Source of the DNA: Limnochorda pilosa
GTDB taxonomy: Bacteria; Bacillota; Limnochordia; Limnochordales; Limnochordaceae
Direction: 5' to 3'
DNA: 64,000 nucleotides
Assembly (NCBI RefSeq): GCF_001544015.1
Contig: NZ_AP014924.1
Coordinates: 682,001-746,000, forward strand
Position 1 is the first letter of the stretch. Each line of letters opens with the position of its first letter. Below are positions 16,689 to 25,261 of this stretch, piece by piece. Made by a program: the position numbers and the translations under genes. The notes under the pieces are model-generated. The model made no database searches. It had not been told where the DNA came from and saw only the letters and a list, made by a program, of their open reading frames with translations.

Positions 16689-18407
16689 ATGCTCGCATAC
16701 GTCCTCTTTGCCTTGAAGGATCTCTGGCGACGGCTCGCCAACCTCCGGCGTCGGATGCGGGCGGCGCCCGACTACGTTTTGTTTCTCCTGGAGGGCGCCT
16801 ACCCCGACCTCCCCGCCCCCGACGGGGGCTTCCTCCGGCGGCGCCTGGCGCCCCGCCCTCTGAGCCTGGAGGAGCTGGCCGAGCGATTCGAGGAGGTGGC
16901 AGGTGATCCCCGGGTGCGGGGCGTGGTCCTCCACCTGCGCGCCCTCCGCCTGGCTCCCGCTCAGATCGGGACGGTACGGGGGATGATCGGCCGCCTGCGC
17001 GCCGCCGGCAAGCGAGTGGTCGCATGGGCAACCTCGTACGACATCGCCACCTACTGGGTGGCGTGCGCCGCCAACGAGGTCCTGCTGCAGCCGGGCGGGG
17101 GCGTGGCGCCGCTAGGACTGCGGCAGGAGTACGTCTTCCTGGCCGACGCCCTGGAGGCGGTGGGACTGAAGGGAGATTTCGTGCAGATCAGCCCCTACAA
17201 GACCGCCCCGGATCGGTTCACCCGCACGAACCTCTCCGACGAGGCTCGGGAAATGGCGAACTGGCTCATGGACAGCCAATACCACGCCCTGCTGGAGGCC
17301 GTCCGGGCGGGGAGAACGCTGGACGAGGCCGGGGCTCTGCGGCTGGTGGACGACGCTCCTCTCACCGACAAGACCGCCCTGGACCGGGGCGCCGTGGACC
17401 ACCTGGTCCACGAGGAGGCGTTGCCCGCCCACCTGGGGACCGACGGGCGGCCGGCGCGCCTCGTTCCCTGGGACGAAGCTCGGCGCCAGCTCCTACGGCC
17501 ACCCCTGCCCCATCCCGGCCGCCACATCGCCCGCATCCGCATCGACGGCCTCATCGTCGACGGCTGGAGCCGGCGGCCTCCTTTCCGGCTCCCGTTTCCG
17601 ATCCTGGGAGAGGTGCAGACCGGGGATCTCACCGTGGTTCAGCAGGCCCGCCAGGTTCTGGAGGACCGCCGGGCCGCAGCCCTCATCGTCTACGTCAACT
17701 CGGGGGGCGGCTCGGCCACCGCCTCGGAGGCCATGGCTGCCTCCTTCCAGCAGGTGGCCGCCCGGAAGCCCGTGGTCGCGGTGATGGGAGACGTGGCCGC
17801 CTCGGGGGGCTACTACGTCACGACGCCGGCCCGGTGGGTGGTGGCTCGGCCGGGCACGCTCACGGGATCCATCGGAGTCCTGGCGGGCAAGTTCGTGGAC
17901 ACAGGCTTGGGCCGGAGGCTCCGGACCCACCGGGAGGTGGTGAGCCGGGGTAAGAACGTGGGCCTCTTCCACCCCGACCGGCCCTTCGAGCCCCACGAGC
18001 GGGCGTGGGTGTGGGAGAGCATCCGCCGCACCTACGAGCTCTTCCTGGAGCGGGTGGCCGCCGGCAGAAAGATGCCAGTGGAAGACGTGGACCACGTCGG
18101 CGGGGGCCGCGTCTGGACCGGCCGCCAGGCCCTGGAGCGTGGGCTGGTGGATGAGCTGGGCGGTATGGAGGAGGCGGAAGCGAAGGCCCTGGAACTGGCG
18201 GGCATCACGACCCGGTTGTCCGTGCGCGACGTTCGCGAGGGCCGGAACCTCATGGCTCCTTCGTCTGTGGCGGCTGGTGAGCCTGAGGGCCTCGGCGGTC
18301 TCCAGGCCCATCTAGCGACGGCGTGGGGGCTGTTTCGCGGCGGCGCGCCCCTCTGCCTCTCGCCCGTCCTTTGGACCAGGGACATGGGGTCTGCCTATGA
18401 CCCTTGA
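16689..18407 (+). CDS. sppA: signal peptide peptidase SppA, 67K type
   Basis: A 572-residue membrane-bound serine protease that clears cleaved signal peptides. It is of the long form with two homologous halves. The general-base lysine lies in the N-terminal half (QISPYKTAPDRF, Lys171) and the nucleophile serine in the C-terminal half (GDVAASGGYY, Ser372), as in the E. coli-type enzyme. IVYVNSGGGSATASEAM and LTGSIGVLAGKF flank the active site. Hydrophobicity at the N-terminus is modest, so membrane attachment is uncertain. AGGAGGTGGATCG precedes the ATG. The gene converges on the membrane protein at 18471. Confidence 0.94.
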   Translation: MLAYVLFALKDLWRRLANLRRRMRAAPDYVLFLLEGAYPDLPAPDGGFLRRRLAPRPLSLEELAERFEEVAGDPRVRGVVLHLRALRLAPAQIGTVRGMIGRLRAAGKRVVAWATSYDIATYWVACAANEVLLQPGGGVAPLGLRQEYVFLADALEAVGLKGDFVQISPYKTAPDRFTRTNLSDEAREMANWLMDSQYHALLEAVRAGRTLDEAGALRLVDDAPLTDKTALDRGAVDHLVHEEALPAHLGTDGRPARLVPWDEARRQLLRPPLPHPGRHIARIRIDGLIVDGWSRRPPFRLPFPILGEVQTGDLTVVQQARQVLEDRRAAALIVYVNSGGGSATASEAMAASFQQVAARKPVVAVMGDVAASGGYYVTTPARWVVARPGTLTGSIGVLAGKFVDTGLGRRLRTHREVVSRGKNVGLFHPDRPFEPHERAWVWESIRRTYELFLERVAAGRKMPVEDVDHVGGGRVWTGRQALERGLVDELGGMEEAEAKALELAGITTRLSVRDVREGRNLMAPSSVAAGEPEGLGGLQAHLATAWGLFRGGAPLCLSPVLWTRDMGSAYDP

Positions 18408-18470
18408 GCGTGGGTGGAGCCAGGTGGATCGTTGCCCCGCTCTGGAGCCGGCGTTCGGTGGTCGGAGAAG

Positions 18471-19208
18471 TCAGGCTCGTGCTCCAGAGTCGGGTTCGGC
18501 CCAGAGCAGATACCCAGCCAGGGCGAACCACGATCCCGCCACGGCGCTGGTGGCGGCCATGGTCCAGAGGGCCCACCGGGCGTGAACCAGCGCACCCAGG
18601 GGCAACCCTGCCAGACCCAGGATGCCGCCCAGGACGCCCCACAGGCCCCACCACCGGGGGGTGCCGGGGTGGCGGAGCAGGTCCATCCCCCAGAGCGCCA
18701 CGGCAGCCCACATGAGGAAGCCAGCGGCGTAGCCTACCAGCATCGGATAGGCCCACAGTCCCCGGGCGACCGCCTCGGGCAAGGAGGGCGCCGCCAGCGA
18801 GGCCGAAGAGACCGCTCGGGACACCTCGGGAGCCACGGTGATCTCCCAGGCCAGGGTGATCAACCAGAGGGGCAAGGCGAGCAGCAGAGCCAGGGCAGCC
18901 AGCGCCGAAAGCCGGGCCGCCCCCCGGTGAAGGAGGAGGCCGTGGAAGGCCGCCCCTCCCGGGAGCAAGAGCAGCAGGCCGGCGGCCAGCACCAGGTGAT
19001 CGGCCACCCAGGTGCGGTCTGCGGCGATGGCCCGATACCCCTGGTCCCAGCCGGCCACGGCACCCAGCGGCGGGTGGGAGAGGGTGGCGCCAGCTGAGAG
19101 GAGGAGGCCTGCCAGCGTCATGGCTCCGGCGATCCGGAGGGGGATGAAAGGCTGCAGGAACTGGCCCGGCGGGGGGCCCGCGTCCGCGGCCCGCCGATGG
19201 GAACTCAA
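18471..19208 (-). CDS. polytopic membrane protein, function unknown
   Basis: About 245 residues with roughly six hydrophobic helices (IAGAMTLAGLLLSAGATLSH, HLVLAAGLLLLLPGGAAFHG, LSALAALALLLALPLWLITLA, and three more). The TTG start overlaps the stop of the HD-hydrolase gene (TTGA), so it is translationally coupled to it; an internal ATG (MTLAGLLL) would shorten it. I do not recognise a family. Its job may be linked to the co-transcribed HD protein. Confidence 0.7.
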   Translation of the reverse strand: MSSHRRAADAGPPPGQFLQPFIPLRIAGAMTLAGLLLSAGATLSHPPLGAVAGWDQGYRAIAADRTWVADHLVLAAGLLLLLPGGAAFHGLLLHRGAARLSALAALALLLALPLWLITLAWEITVAPEVSRAVSSASLAAPSLPEAVARGLWAYPMLVGYAAGFLMWAAVALWGMDLLRHPGTPRWWGLWGVLGGILGLAGLPLGALVHARWALWTMAATSAVAGSWFALAGYLLWAEPDSGARA

Positions 19209-19828
19209 GGCGGCGCGGCACCCCCTGCGGCCCTAGCCGCCTCCAGGTGAAGGAGCTCCACCTGCTCCTGGAGCTCCCGTGCAAGGGGGTGGCTTCCGAG
19301 CCGATCGCCCACGGTGTCGGAGAGGATCCGGTAGTACTGGAGCTGGTGGGCGGGACCCCGGCGGAAGCGGCTCCACGTGGACGGACCATGGACCCGCAGG
19401 TCCCTGACGATGGAGGCCACGTTGTTCAGGACGTCGGCGGCTTTCAAGCCCACGGCTTCCAGGTCGCCCGTATCCCGCAGGTGCTGGAGCTGCTCGGCCT
19501 TTCGTTCCTCCCAGGGCACGGGGCGCCCATCCCGCACCTTCACCTCGGTCACCGCCTCCACGAGATCCAGGACCCGACGACCGAAGCGTTCCTCGATCTC
19601 GGGTGCGGTAACCGCGGTGTCTTCCAAGACGTCGTGCAGGACCGCCGCCAGGACCACGGGCTCGGGATAGCCGTACTGGGCCAGGATGCCCGCCACGGCT
19701 ACCGGATGGGTGACATACGGAACCGGCGAGCCCTTGCGGCGTTGATCTCCGTGGGCGGCCAGGGCGAACCGCACCGCCTCGGCGAACCGGGCGGGGTCCA
19801 CGGCGGGGACTCTGGGCTGCGCGTCCAT
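19205..19828 (-). CDS. HD-domain phosphohydrolase, RelA/SpoT-hydrolase (MESH1)-like
   Basis: A 207-residue single-domain HD hydrolase related to the hydrolase half of RelA/SpoT and to MESH1 small alarmone hydrolases. Metal and substrate motifs are in order: AAHGDQRRKGSPVPYVTHPV, LAAVLHDVLEDT (the HD pair) and LKAADVLNN. No synthetase or regulatory domain is attached. It may degrade (p)ppGpp or a related nucleotide such as NADPH, an inference from family only. It is the first gene of a pair with the membrane protein downstream. Confidence 0.85.
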   Translation of the reverse strand: MDAQPRVPAVDPARFAEAVRFALAAHGDQRRKGSPVPYVTHPVAVAGILAQYGYPEPVVLAAVLHDVLEDTAVTAPEIEERFGRRVLDLVEAVTEVKVRDGRPVPWEERKAEQLQHLRDTGDLEAVGLKAADVLNNVASIVRDLRVHGPSTWSRFRRGPAHQLQYYRILSDTVGDRLGSHPLARELQEQVELLHLEAARAAGGAAPP

Positions 19829-19913
19829 GCGCGGCCTCCTTTCCCTGGGATGCTTACAGGGTACACCCCGAGGACCATGCCGCCAAGCTCCCTGCGCCAG
19901 GCGCCCTGCGCCC

Positions 19914-19977
19914 TTGACGGGGCTCCCCCAGCAGGGTAGACTGGCTTTCGATACTTCATCTACGTGAACGATTCACG
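19914..19977 (+). promoter_or_regulatory. promoter and MarR-type operator of the marR-exporter operon
   Basis: TTGACG (19914-19919), a 17-base spacer and TAGACT (19937-19942) make the promoter. At 19963-19977, CGTGAA-CGA-TTCACG is a perfect inverted repeat with a 3-base centre, shortly after the expected transcription start and 39 bases before the marR ATG. Its size and place suit the MarR protein itself. Confidence 0.7.
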
Positions 19978-20015
19978 GGGGTAAAACGTACTGGGCGACA
20001 CGAGGCGGGGCTACC

Positions 20016-20528
20016 ATGACCAGGACCACTCAACGATCCACTCAAGGCGATCAGACCACCGAGCTCCTCATACAACTGGACGAGGCCTGGACGCGGCTCA
20101 GCCGCCGGATCGCGGGCGACCTGCAGCAAGAGCTCCCCACGACGGTCCCGGCCGGCCAGGCGTACCTCCTCCGGCTCCTGGGGAGGCGCGGTGAGCTCCG
20201 CATGTCGGACCTGTCCACCCACCTGGGCGCCACCCTGAGCGGGTGCACCGCCCTGGTAGACCGGGCGGTGGAGGCCGGCTGGGTGGCCCGCAACCGCGAC
20301 GAGGACGATCGCCGGGTGGTCTGGGTGCGACTCACGCCCGCCGGGGAGGCACTCCTTGCAGACCTGAAAGCCCGCCGGGCCGCCCTTCTGGCCCGGTACC
20401 TGAAGACCCTCCGCCCTGAGGAGCTGGAGGAGTTCGTACGCCTCTTGAAGCGGGTGGCCGGTTCGCTGGACGATCCCGAGGAGGCCGCCCAGCCCGAGCC
20501 GAGGTGCGGAAAGGATGGGGGCGCGTGA
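20016..20528 (+). CDS. MarR family transcriptional regulator
   Basis: A 170-residue winged-helix repressor. Core segments are AYLLRLLGRRGELRMSDLST, LGATLSGCTALVDRAVEAGW (recognition helix) and VARNRDEDDRRVVWVRLTPAG (wing). The C-terminus is a charged tail. One cysteine lies in the recognition helix (SGCTAL). It precedes and overlaps the exporter gene by 4 bases (GTGA), so it most likely controls the efflux pump and itself through the inverted repeat at 19963-19977. Confidence 0.93.
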   Translation: MTRTTQRSTQGDQTTELLIQLDEAWTRLSRRIAGDLQQELPTTVPAGQAYLLRLLGRRGELRMSDLSTHLGATLSGCTALVDRAVEAGWVARNRDEDDRRVVWVRLTPAGEALLADLKARRAALLARYLKTLRPEELEEFVRLLKRVAGSLDDPEEAAQPEPRCGKDGGA

Positions 20529-22204
20529 CAGGAATGGATGGATCGGTGGGGCGCGTGCGGGCCCGGGCAGGTGCGGGGGCCCGAGCAGGGGAGGGGAGCG
20601 CGGTCCAGACCACCAACCGGATCACCGGCGCCCGCCGCTGGTGGGCGCTGGGTGCCGTGCTGGTCACCATGTTCTTCTCCTCGCTGGATCAGACGGTGGT
20701 CTCCACGGCCATGCCGGTGATCATCGGCGAGCTGCAGGGCTTCAGCCTGTACGCGTGGGTCTTCACCGCCTACATGATGGCCTCGGCCATCACGGTGCCC
20801 ATCTACGGGAAGCTCTCCGACGTCTACGGCCGCAAGCCCTTCTACGTGATCGGGCTCTCCCTCTTCCTGCTGGGCTCGGTGGCCTCGGGGGCGGTGCGTT
20901 CCATGGGCCAGCTCATCGCCGCACGCGCCTTCCAGGGCCTGGGCGCCGGCGCCATGCTGAGCATGCCCCGGGCGACCATCGGCGACATCTTCAACCCCCG
21001 GGAGCGGGGGCGCTGGATGGGGGTCATCTCGTCGGTCTTCGGGATCGCGAGCATCGTGGGACCGGCGGTCGGAGGCTGGATCACCGATAACCTGGGCTGG
21101 CGCTGGGTCTTCTACATCAACCTACCCGTCGCGCTGCTGGCCCTGGGCGCGGTGCTCTATGCCCTGCCCACGGTTCGAACCGAGCACCGCGCCCGCATCG
21201 ACTGGACGGGAAGCACCCTCTTGGTGGTCGGGCTGGTCCTGCTCCTCCTGGCCCTCACCTGGGCGGGGGTCCAGTATCCGTGGGGGTCGCCGCGCATCCT
21301 GGGCCTCTTCGCGGGCGCCTTTCTCTTCCTGGGGCTCTTCGTGGCGGCCGAACGACGGGCCGAAGAGCCCGTAATCGCGCCGGAGCTCTTCCGGAACCGC
21401 ATCTTCGCTTCCACCGCGGCCGTGGCGCTCCTGATCTCCCTGGGCATGTTCGGCAGCATCATGTTCCTGCCGCTCTTCGTGCAGGGCGTGCTGGGCGAGA
21501 CGGCGCAGCAGTCCGGCCACATCCTCACGCCCATGATGCTCAGCTTCATCGGGGGCAGCGTCGTGGGCGGGCAGCTCATCACCCGCACGGGCCGCTACAA
21601 GCTGCAGGCTGCAGTGGGGGCCCTGCTCATGGCCACCGGCATGTACCTCCTGGCGAAGATGGGCCCGACCACGGCGCCGGGCGCGGTGGTGCGGAACGTG
21701 GTCATCATGGGTCTGGGCATCGGCTCGGTGCTGCCGCTCCTGAACGTGGCCGTGCAGAATGCCTTCCCCTACCCGCTGATGGGCATGGTGAGCGCCACCC
21801 AGCAGTTCGTCCGCTCCCTGGGCGGGATCATCGCGGCTCCCATCCTGGGCACGGTGCTGGTGAACACCTTCTCGGCCGAGCTCCTTCAGCGCATGCCCAC
21901 CGCGCTCCGGGCAGCCATGGCCAAGCTTCCGGCTGCCGAGCGGGCGGCGCTGGCCAACCCGCAGGGCCTCATCAACGCCGAGACCCAGGCCGCCATCCGG
22001 GCCCGCTTCGCGGCCTTCGGCTCCCAGGGGGGCGAGCTCTACCACCAGTTCATCGAGGCGGTGCGTGGCTCGCTGGCCGCGGGCACGGCCAGGCTCTTCG
22101 CCGTCGGCTTCATCTTCGCGGTGCTGGCGGTGGTGTCGACCCTGTTCCTCAAGGAGATCCGCCTGAAGCGTGACGAATTCTTCACCGATCCCGACCAGGT
22201 TTGA
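20525..22204 (+). CDS. MFS multidrug exporter, DHA2 (EmrB/QacA) family, 14 TM
   Basis: A drug/proton antiporter of about 559 residues. The N-terminal helix carries FSSLDQTVVSTAMPVIIGEL, the DHA2 motif D1 form, followed by YGKLSDVYGRKPFYVIGL (motif A) and the motif C-like stretch GIASIVGPAVGGWITDNLGW. There are about 14 hydrophobic helices with a long loop near the C-terminus. GTG 20525 overlaps the marR stop, which favours it; ATG 20534 is the alternative. Regulation by the upstream MarR is likely. Substrates unknown. Confidence 0.92.
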   Translation: MTGMDGSVGRVRARAGAGARAGEGSAVQTTNRITGARRWWALGAVLVTMFFSSLDQTVVSTAMPVIIGELQGFSLYAWVFTAYMMASAITVPIYGKLSDVYGRKPFYVIGLSLFLLGSVASGAVRSMGQLIAARAFQGLGAGAMLSMPRATIGDIFNPRERGRWMGVISSVFGIASIVGPAVGGWITDNLGWRWVFYINLPVALLALGAVLYALPTVRTEHRARIDWTGSTLLVVGLVLLLLALTWAGVQYPWGSPRILGLFAGAFLFLGLFVAAERRAEEPVIAPELFRNRIFASTAAVALLISLGMFGSIMFLPLFVQGVLGETAQQSGHILTPMMLSFIGGSVVGGQLITRTGRYKLQAAVGALLMATGMYLLAKMGPTTAPGAVVRNVVIMGLGIGSVLPLLNVAVQNAFPYPLMGMVSATQQFVRSLGGIIAAPILGTVLVNTFSAELLQRMPTALRAAMAKLPAAERAALANPQGLINAETQAAIRARFAAFGSQGGELYHQFIEAVRGSLAAGTARLFAVGFIFAVLAVVSTLFLKEIRLKRDEFFTDPDQV

Positions 22205-22232
22205 TCTCACCTGAGGCTGAGGAGGGCGCTCC

Positions 22233-22805
22233 GTGGCCTTTGACGACCCCATCCTGCGCGACATCCCCACCGCCTTCGAGACCGAGAGGCTGCTGATCCG
22301 GGCGCCCCGGCCGGGGGATGGGCCCGAGCTGAACGCCGCCGTCCTGGAGTCCCTCGACGACCTCCGTCCCTGGATGCCCTGGGCGGACCACGCGCCCAGC
22401 CTGGAGGAGTCGGAGAGGAACGTCCGCCATGCCCACGTGCGGTTCCTGGCCCGGGAGGACCTGCGCCTGCACCTCTTCCTGAAGGGTACGGAGACCCTGG
22501 TGGGCGGAAGCGGGCTGCACCGCATGGACTGGCGGGTGCCCAAGTTCGAGATCGGCTACTGGTGCCGGACTTCCTTCCAGGGCCAGGGTTACGTCACCGA
22601 GGCGGTCCGGGGCATCTGCAGCTTCGCCTTCGAGGTGCTGGGGGCCAGGCGGCTCGAGATCCGCTGTGACCCCCGCAACGAGCGGAGCCGGCGGGTGGCC
22701 GAGCGCGCCGGATTCCGGCTGGAGGGGCACCTGCACAACGACACCGTGGACCCGTCAGGCTGGGTGCGCGACACGCTGATCTACGGGTTGCTGCCCGAAG
22801 GGTAG
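22233..22805 (+). CDS. GNAT N-acetyltransferase, RimJ/RimL type
   Basis: A 190-residue acetyl-CoA-dependent acetyltransferase. Signature parts are the opening TERLLIRAPRPGDGPELNAA, the strand FEIGYWCRTSFQGQGYVTEA containing the pyrophosphate-binding QGQGY loop, and LEIRCDPRNERSRRVAERAG. GTG 22233 follows GAGGAGGGCG. It lies 28 bases after the exporter, so it may belong to the marR operon and could modify a drug or ribosomal protein. The 3' end overlaps the DUF488 remnant on the other strand by 25 bases. Confidence 0.92.
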   Translation: MAFDDPILRDIPTAFETERLLIRAPRPGDGPELNAAVLESLDDLRPWMPWADHAPSLEESERNVRHAHVRFLAREDLRLHLFLKGTETLVGGSGLHRMDWRVPKFEIGYWCRTSFQGQGYVTEAVRGICSFAFEVLGARRLEIRCDPRNERSRRVAERAGFRLEGHLHNDTVDPSGWVRDTLIYGLLPEG

Positions 22806-22999
22806 GTGATCCGCGCCCCCTCCACCCGGGCGAAGGGCGTGAGCCGGTGGGGCTCGGCCCGGGTCCGGCTCATGATGTGGCGCACCTCCACACCCCGGAC
22901 CTTGAGGGCGTGGGCGATGAGGGAGCGGTGACACCGCCACCAGACGGCCTCCGCGCACATGACCGCCGTGGGCGCCCGGGCGGACCAGGCCCACCCGTG
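22781..22999 (-). pseudogene. C-terminal fragment of a DUF488 protein
   Basis: The last 60 or so codons match the end of DUF488 proteins: VMCAEAVWWRCHRSLIAHAL, then RGVEVRHIMSRT and LTPFARVEG. The N-terminal two thirds are absent; directly upstream is the stop of fdhD. An ATG at 22960 could start a 59-residue product, but it would lack most of the fold. The fragment is best read as a relic cut off at the fdhD boundary. It overlaps the GNAT gene tail. Confidence 0.7.
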
Positions 23000-23003
23000 G
23001 TCC

Positions 23004-23882
23004 TCAGCGCCCGGCCGTAACCTCCGCCCGCGAGGCTCGAAGCCGCTCGTGCCCCGTGTACACGTTGAAGCGGTCCCCCCGGGCGAAGCCCACCAGGGTC
23101 ATGCCGAACGCCTGGGCCGTCTCGCAGGCCAGGCTCGATGGGGCCGAGACCGCCACCACCACGGGGATGCCCGCCACCGCGGCCTTCTGCACGATCTCGA
23201 AGCTGGCCCGCCCGCTCACCACGAGGATGGAGCCCGAGAGGGGCACCCGCCCCTCGAGGAAGGCGTGGCCGATGACCTTGTCGGTGGCGTTGTGACGGCC
23301 CACGTCCTCGCGCACGGCCTGGCCCGTGCCGTCGGCGGCGAAGAGCCCCGCCGCGTGCAGGCCGCCCGTCTGGTCGAAGAGACGCTGGGCCTCGCGAAGG
23401 CACTCGCCCAGCCGGCCAACCACATCCGCTTCCAACTGCAGCGGGCCCATGGGGATCGGGGCGATGCCCCGGGTGTGGACGGTCTCCAGGGCGGCCTTGC
23501 CGCACACCCCGCAGCTCGAGGTGGTGTAGAAGTTGCGGTGGAACCGCTCCGGGTCCAGGGCCACGCCGGGCCGGAGGAAGACGTTCACGACGTTGTACTG
23601 CTGCTCCCCTTCGAGCTCCGGGTCGGTGCAGTAGCTCATGAAGCGGACCTGGTCTCGGGAGGCCAGGATGCCCTCGGTGAAGAGGAAGCCGGCGGCGAGC
23701 TCGAAGTCGTGGCCTGGGGTGCGCATGGTGACGGCCACCCGCACGGGCTTCTGGGCTCCAAAGGGGCAGAGGCGAATCTCCATGGGTTCTTCCACCGCCA
23801 GCACGTCGCCTCGCCAGCGAGGGGCTTCGGGCCGGACTTCCAGCACCCGCCTGCGGGTGGTGCTCCCTCGAGCCGCGTGCAT
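23004..23882 (-). CDS. fdhD: formate dehydrogenase accessory sulfurtransferase FdhD
   Basis: A 292-residue sulfurtransferase that delivers sulphur from a cysteine desulfurase to the molybdenum cofactor of formate dehydrogenases. The catalytic CxxC loop is present (TTSSCGVCGKAALE), as are GHDFELAAGFLFTEGIL, REDVGRHNATDKVIGHAFL and ILVVSGRASFEIVQKAAVAG. ATG 23882 is chosen over an upstream ATG (23927) because GAGAGGGGGC precedes it. A strong promoter lies about 70 bases upstream. No formate dehydrogenase or molybdenum cofactor gene is in the window, so its client enzyme is encoded elsewhere. Confidence 0.94.
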   Translation of the reverse strand: MHAARGSTTRRRVLEVRPEAPRWRGDVLAVEEPMEIRLCPFGAQKPVRVAVTMRTPGHDFELAAGFLFTEGILASRDQVRFMSYCTDPELEGEQQYNVVNVFLRPGVALDPERFHRNFYTTSSCGVCGKAALETVHTRGIAPIPMGPLQLEADVVGRLGECLREAQRLFDQTGGLHAAGLFAADGTGQAVREDVGRHNATDKVIGHAFLEGRVPLSGSILVVSGRASFEIVQKAAVAGIPVVVAVSAPSSLACETAQAFGMTLVGFARGDRFNVYTGHERLRASRAEVTAGR

Positions 23883-23950
23883 CCCGCGCCCCCTCTCGCC
23901 AGGTCGGCCTGCGCCGGGCCCGTGCATCGCCCGCGTATCTGTATATTGAG

Positions 23951-23979
23951 AGTTTACACGTGCTGCGAGCGACCGTCAA
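23951..23979 (-). promoter_or_regulatory. fdhD promoter
   Basis: On the minus strand TTGACG (23979-23974), a 17-base spacer and TAAACT (23956-23951) form a strong promoter reading toward fdhD. The same hexamer pair with the same spacing occurs upstream of the CopZ-like gene. Confidence 0.7.
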
Positions 23980-24175
23980 CGGACGTGCGCAGGCCAGCAG
24001 GAACGGAGGGAGTCGCACCGAAGAGAGAAGGTCAAGGCAACAGAATTGCTGGAACTCACAGGTTATGTGAGGATGTCTCATCGATGGGCCCCGATGCTGG
24101 ATGGGGCACCCCGACCCGCTCGCCGCACGCCTCGCACGCTGGCACACCCATCTCGACCTTCGAGGAGGTCCGGCC

Positions 24176-25201
24176 TTGCGGAAGACCTTGCTCCTTCTCT
24201 CGACGCTGGCACTGGCACTGGTGATCACGGCGTGGAGCGCCTCGCCTGCCGCCGCACAGGGAGGCATCCTGCAGAAGGTGAAGGACCGGGGCAGGCTCGT
24301 CTGCGGCGTGAACGGCGGGCTTCCCGGCTTCAGCAACCTGGAGTCCGACGGGAGCTGGACGGGCTTCGATGCCGACTACTGTCGCGCCATCGCGGCCGCC
24401 GTGCTGGGCGACCGGGCCGCGGTGGAGTTCGTCCCCCTGACCGCGGCCGAGCGGTTCGTTGCCCTCCAGACCGGCGAGGTCGACGTCCTCATCCGGAATA
24501 CCACCTGGACCCTCATCCGGGACACCCAGGTGGGCGTCGACTTCGCCCCCACCACCTTTTACGACGGCCAGGGCTTCATGGTGCGGAAGAGCGAAGGCGT
24601 CACCGACCTCGACCAGCTCGCAGGCGCCAGCATCTGCGTCACGTCCGGCACCACCACCGAGCTGAACCTGGCCGACACCATGAGGGCCCGGGGCATCGAC
24701 TTCACCCCCGTGGTCTTCGAGGAGATCGACACCGTCTACAACGCCTACGAGCAGGGCCGCTGCGACGCGGTCACCAGCGACAAGTCCCAGCTCGCGGCGC
24801 GGCGTTCGGTCTTCGCCAACCCCGACGATCACGTGATCCTGGAGGCGACCATCTCCAAGGAGCCGTTGGGGCCGGTGACCGTCCACGGCGACAACGCCTG
24901 GCACGACCTGGTCACCTGGGTGGTCTTCGCCACCTTCTTCGCCGAGGAGCACGGTATCACCCAGGCCAACGTGGATAGCTTCGCCGGCACCGAGAACCCC
25001 GAGATCGCCCGCTTCGTGGGGACGACGGGCAATATGGGCGAGCTCCTGGGGGTCCGGCCGGACTGGGGGGTACAGGTCGTGAAGGCCGTGGGCAACTACG
25101 GGGAGGTCTTCGACCGGAACCTGGCCCCCCTGGGCCTGCCGAGGGGCGCCAACAAACCGTGGACCGAGGGCGGCCTCCTCTACGCCATGCCCTTCCGTTG
25201 A
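24176..25201 (+). CDS. aapJ: amino-acid ABC transporter substrate-binding protein (AapJ/BztA type)
   Basis: The 341-residue binding protein of a polar amino-acid importer. A signal peptide (LRKTLLLLSTLALALVITAW, cut after PAAA) is followed by ILQKVKDRGRLVCGVNGGLP and WTGFDADYCRAIAAAVLGD, the family-3 solute-binding fold. The AapJ-type C-terminus is seen in TEGGLLYAMPFR. TTG 24176 is favoured because AGGAGGT lies 7 bases upstream; a GTG-led longer frame lacks such a site. Aap/Bzt binding proteins take glutamate, glutamine, aspartate and other L-amino acids. It is first of a four-gene operon. Confidence 0.93.
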   Translation: MRKTLLLLSTLALALVITAWSASPAAAQGGILQKVKDRGRLVCGVNGGLPGFSNLESDGSWTGFDADYCRAIAAAVLGDRAAVEFVPLTAAERFVALQTGEVDVLIRNTTWTLIRDTQVGVDFAPTTFYDGQGFMVRKSEGVTDLDQLAGASICVTSGTTTELNLADTMRARGIDFTPVVFEEIDTVYNAYEQGRCDAVTSDKSQLAARRSVFANPDDHVILEATISKEPLGPVTVHGDNAWHDLVTWVVFATFFAEEHGITQANVDSFAGTENPEIARFVGTTGNMGELLGVRPDWGVQVVKAVGNYGEVFDRNLAPLGLPRGANKPWTEGGLLYAMPFR

Positions 25202-25261
25202 GGACCATGCACGCCACGGTCGAAGCCCGGGGCCTCCTGGCGGGGCGGGCGGTGACGCCGG

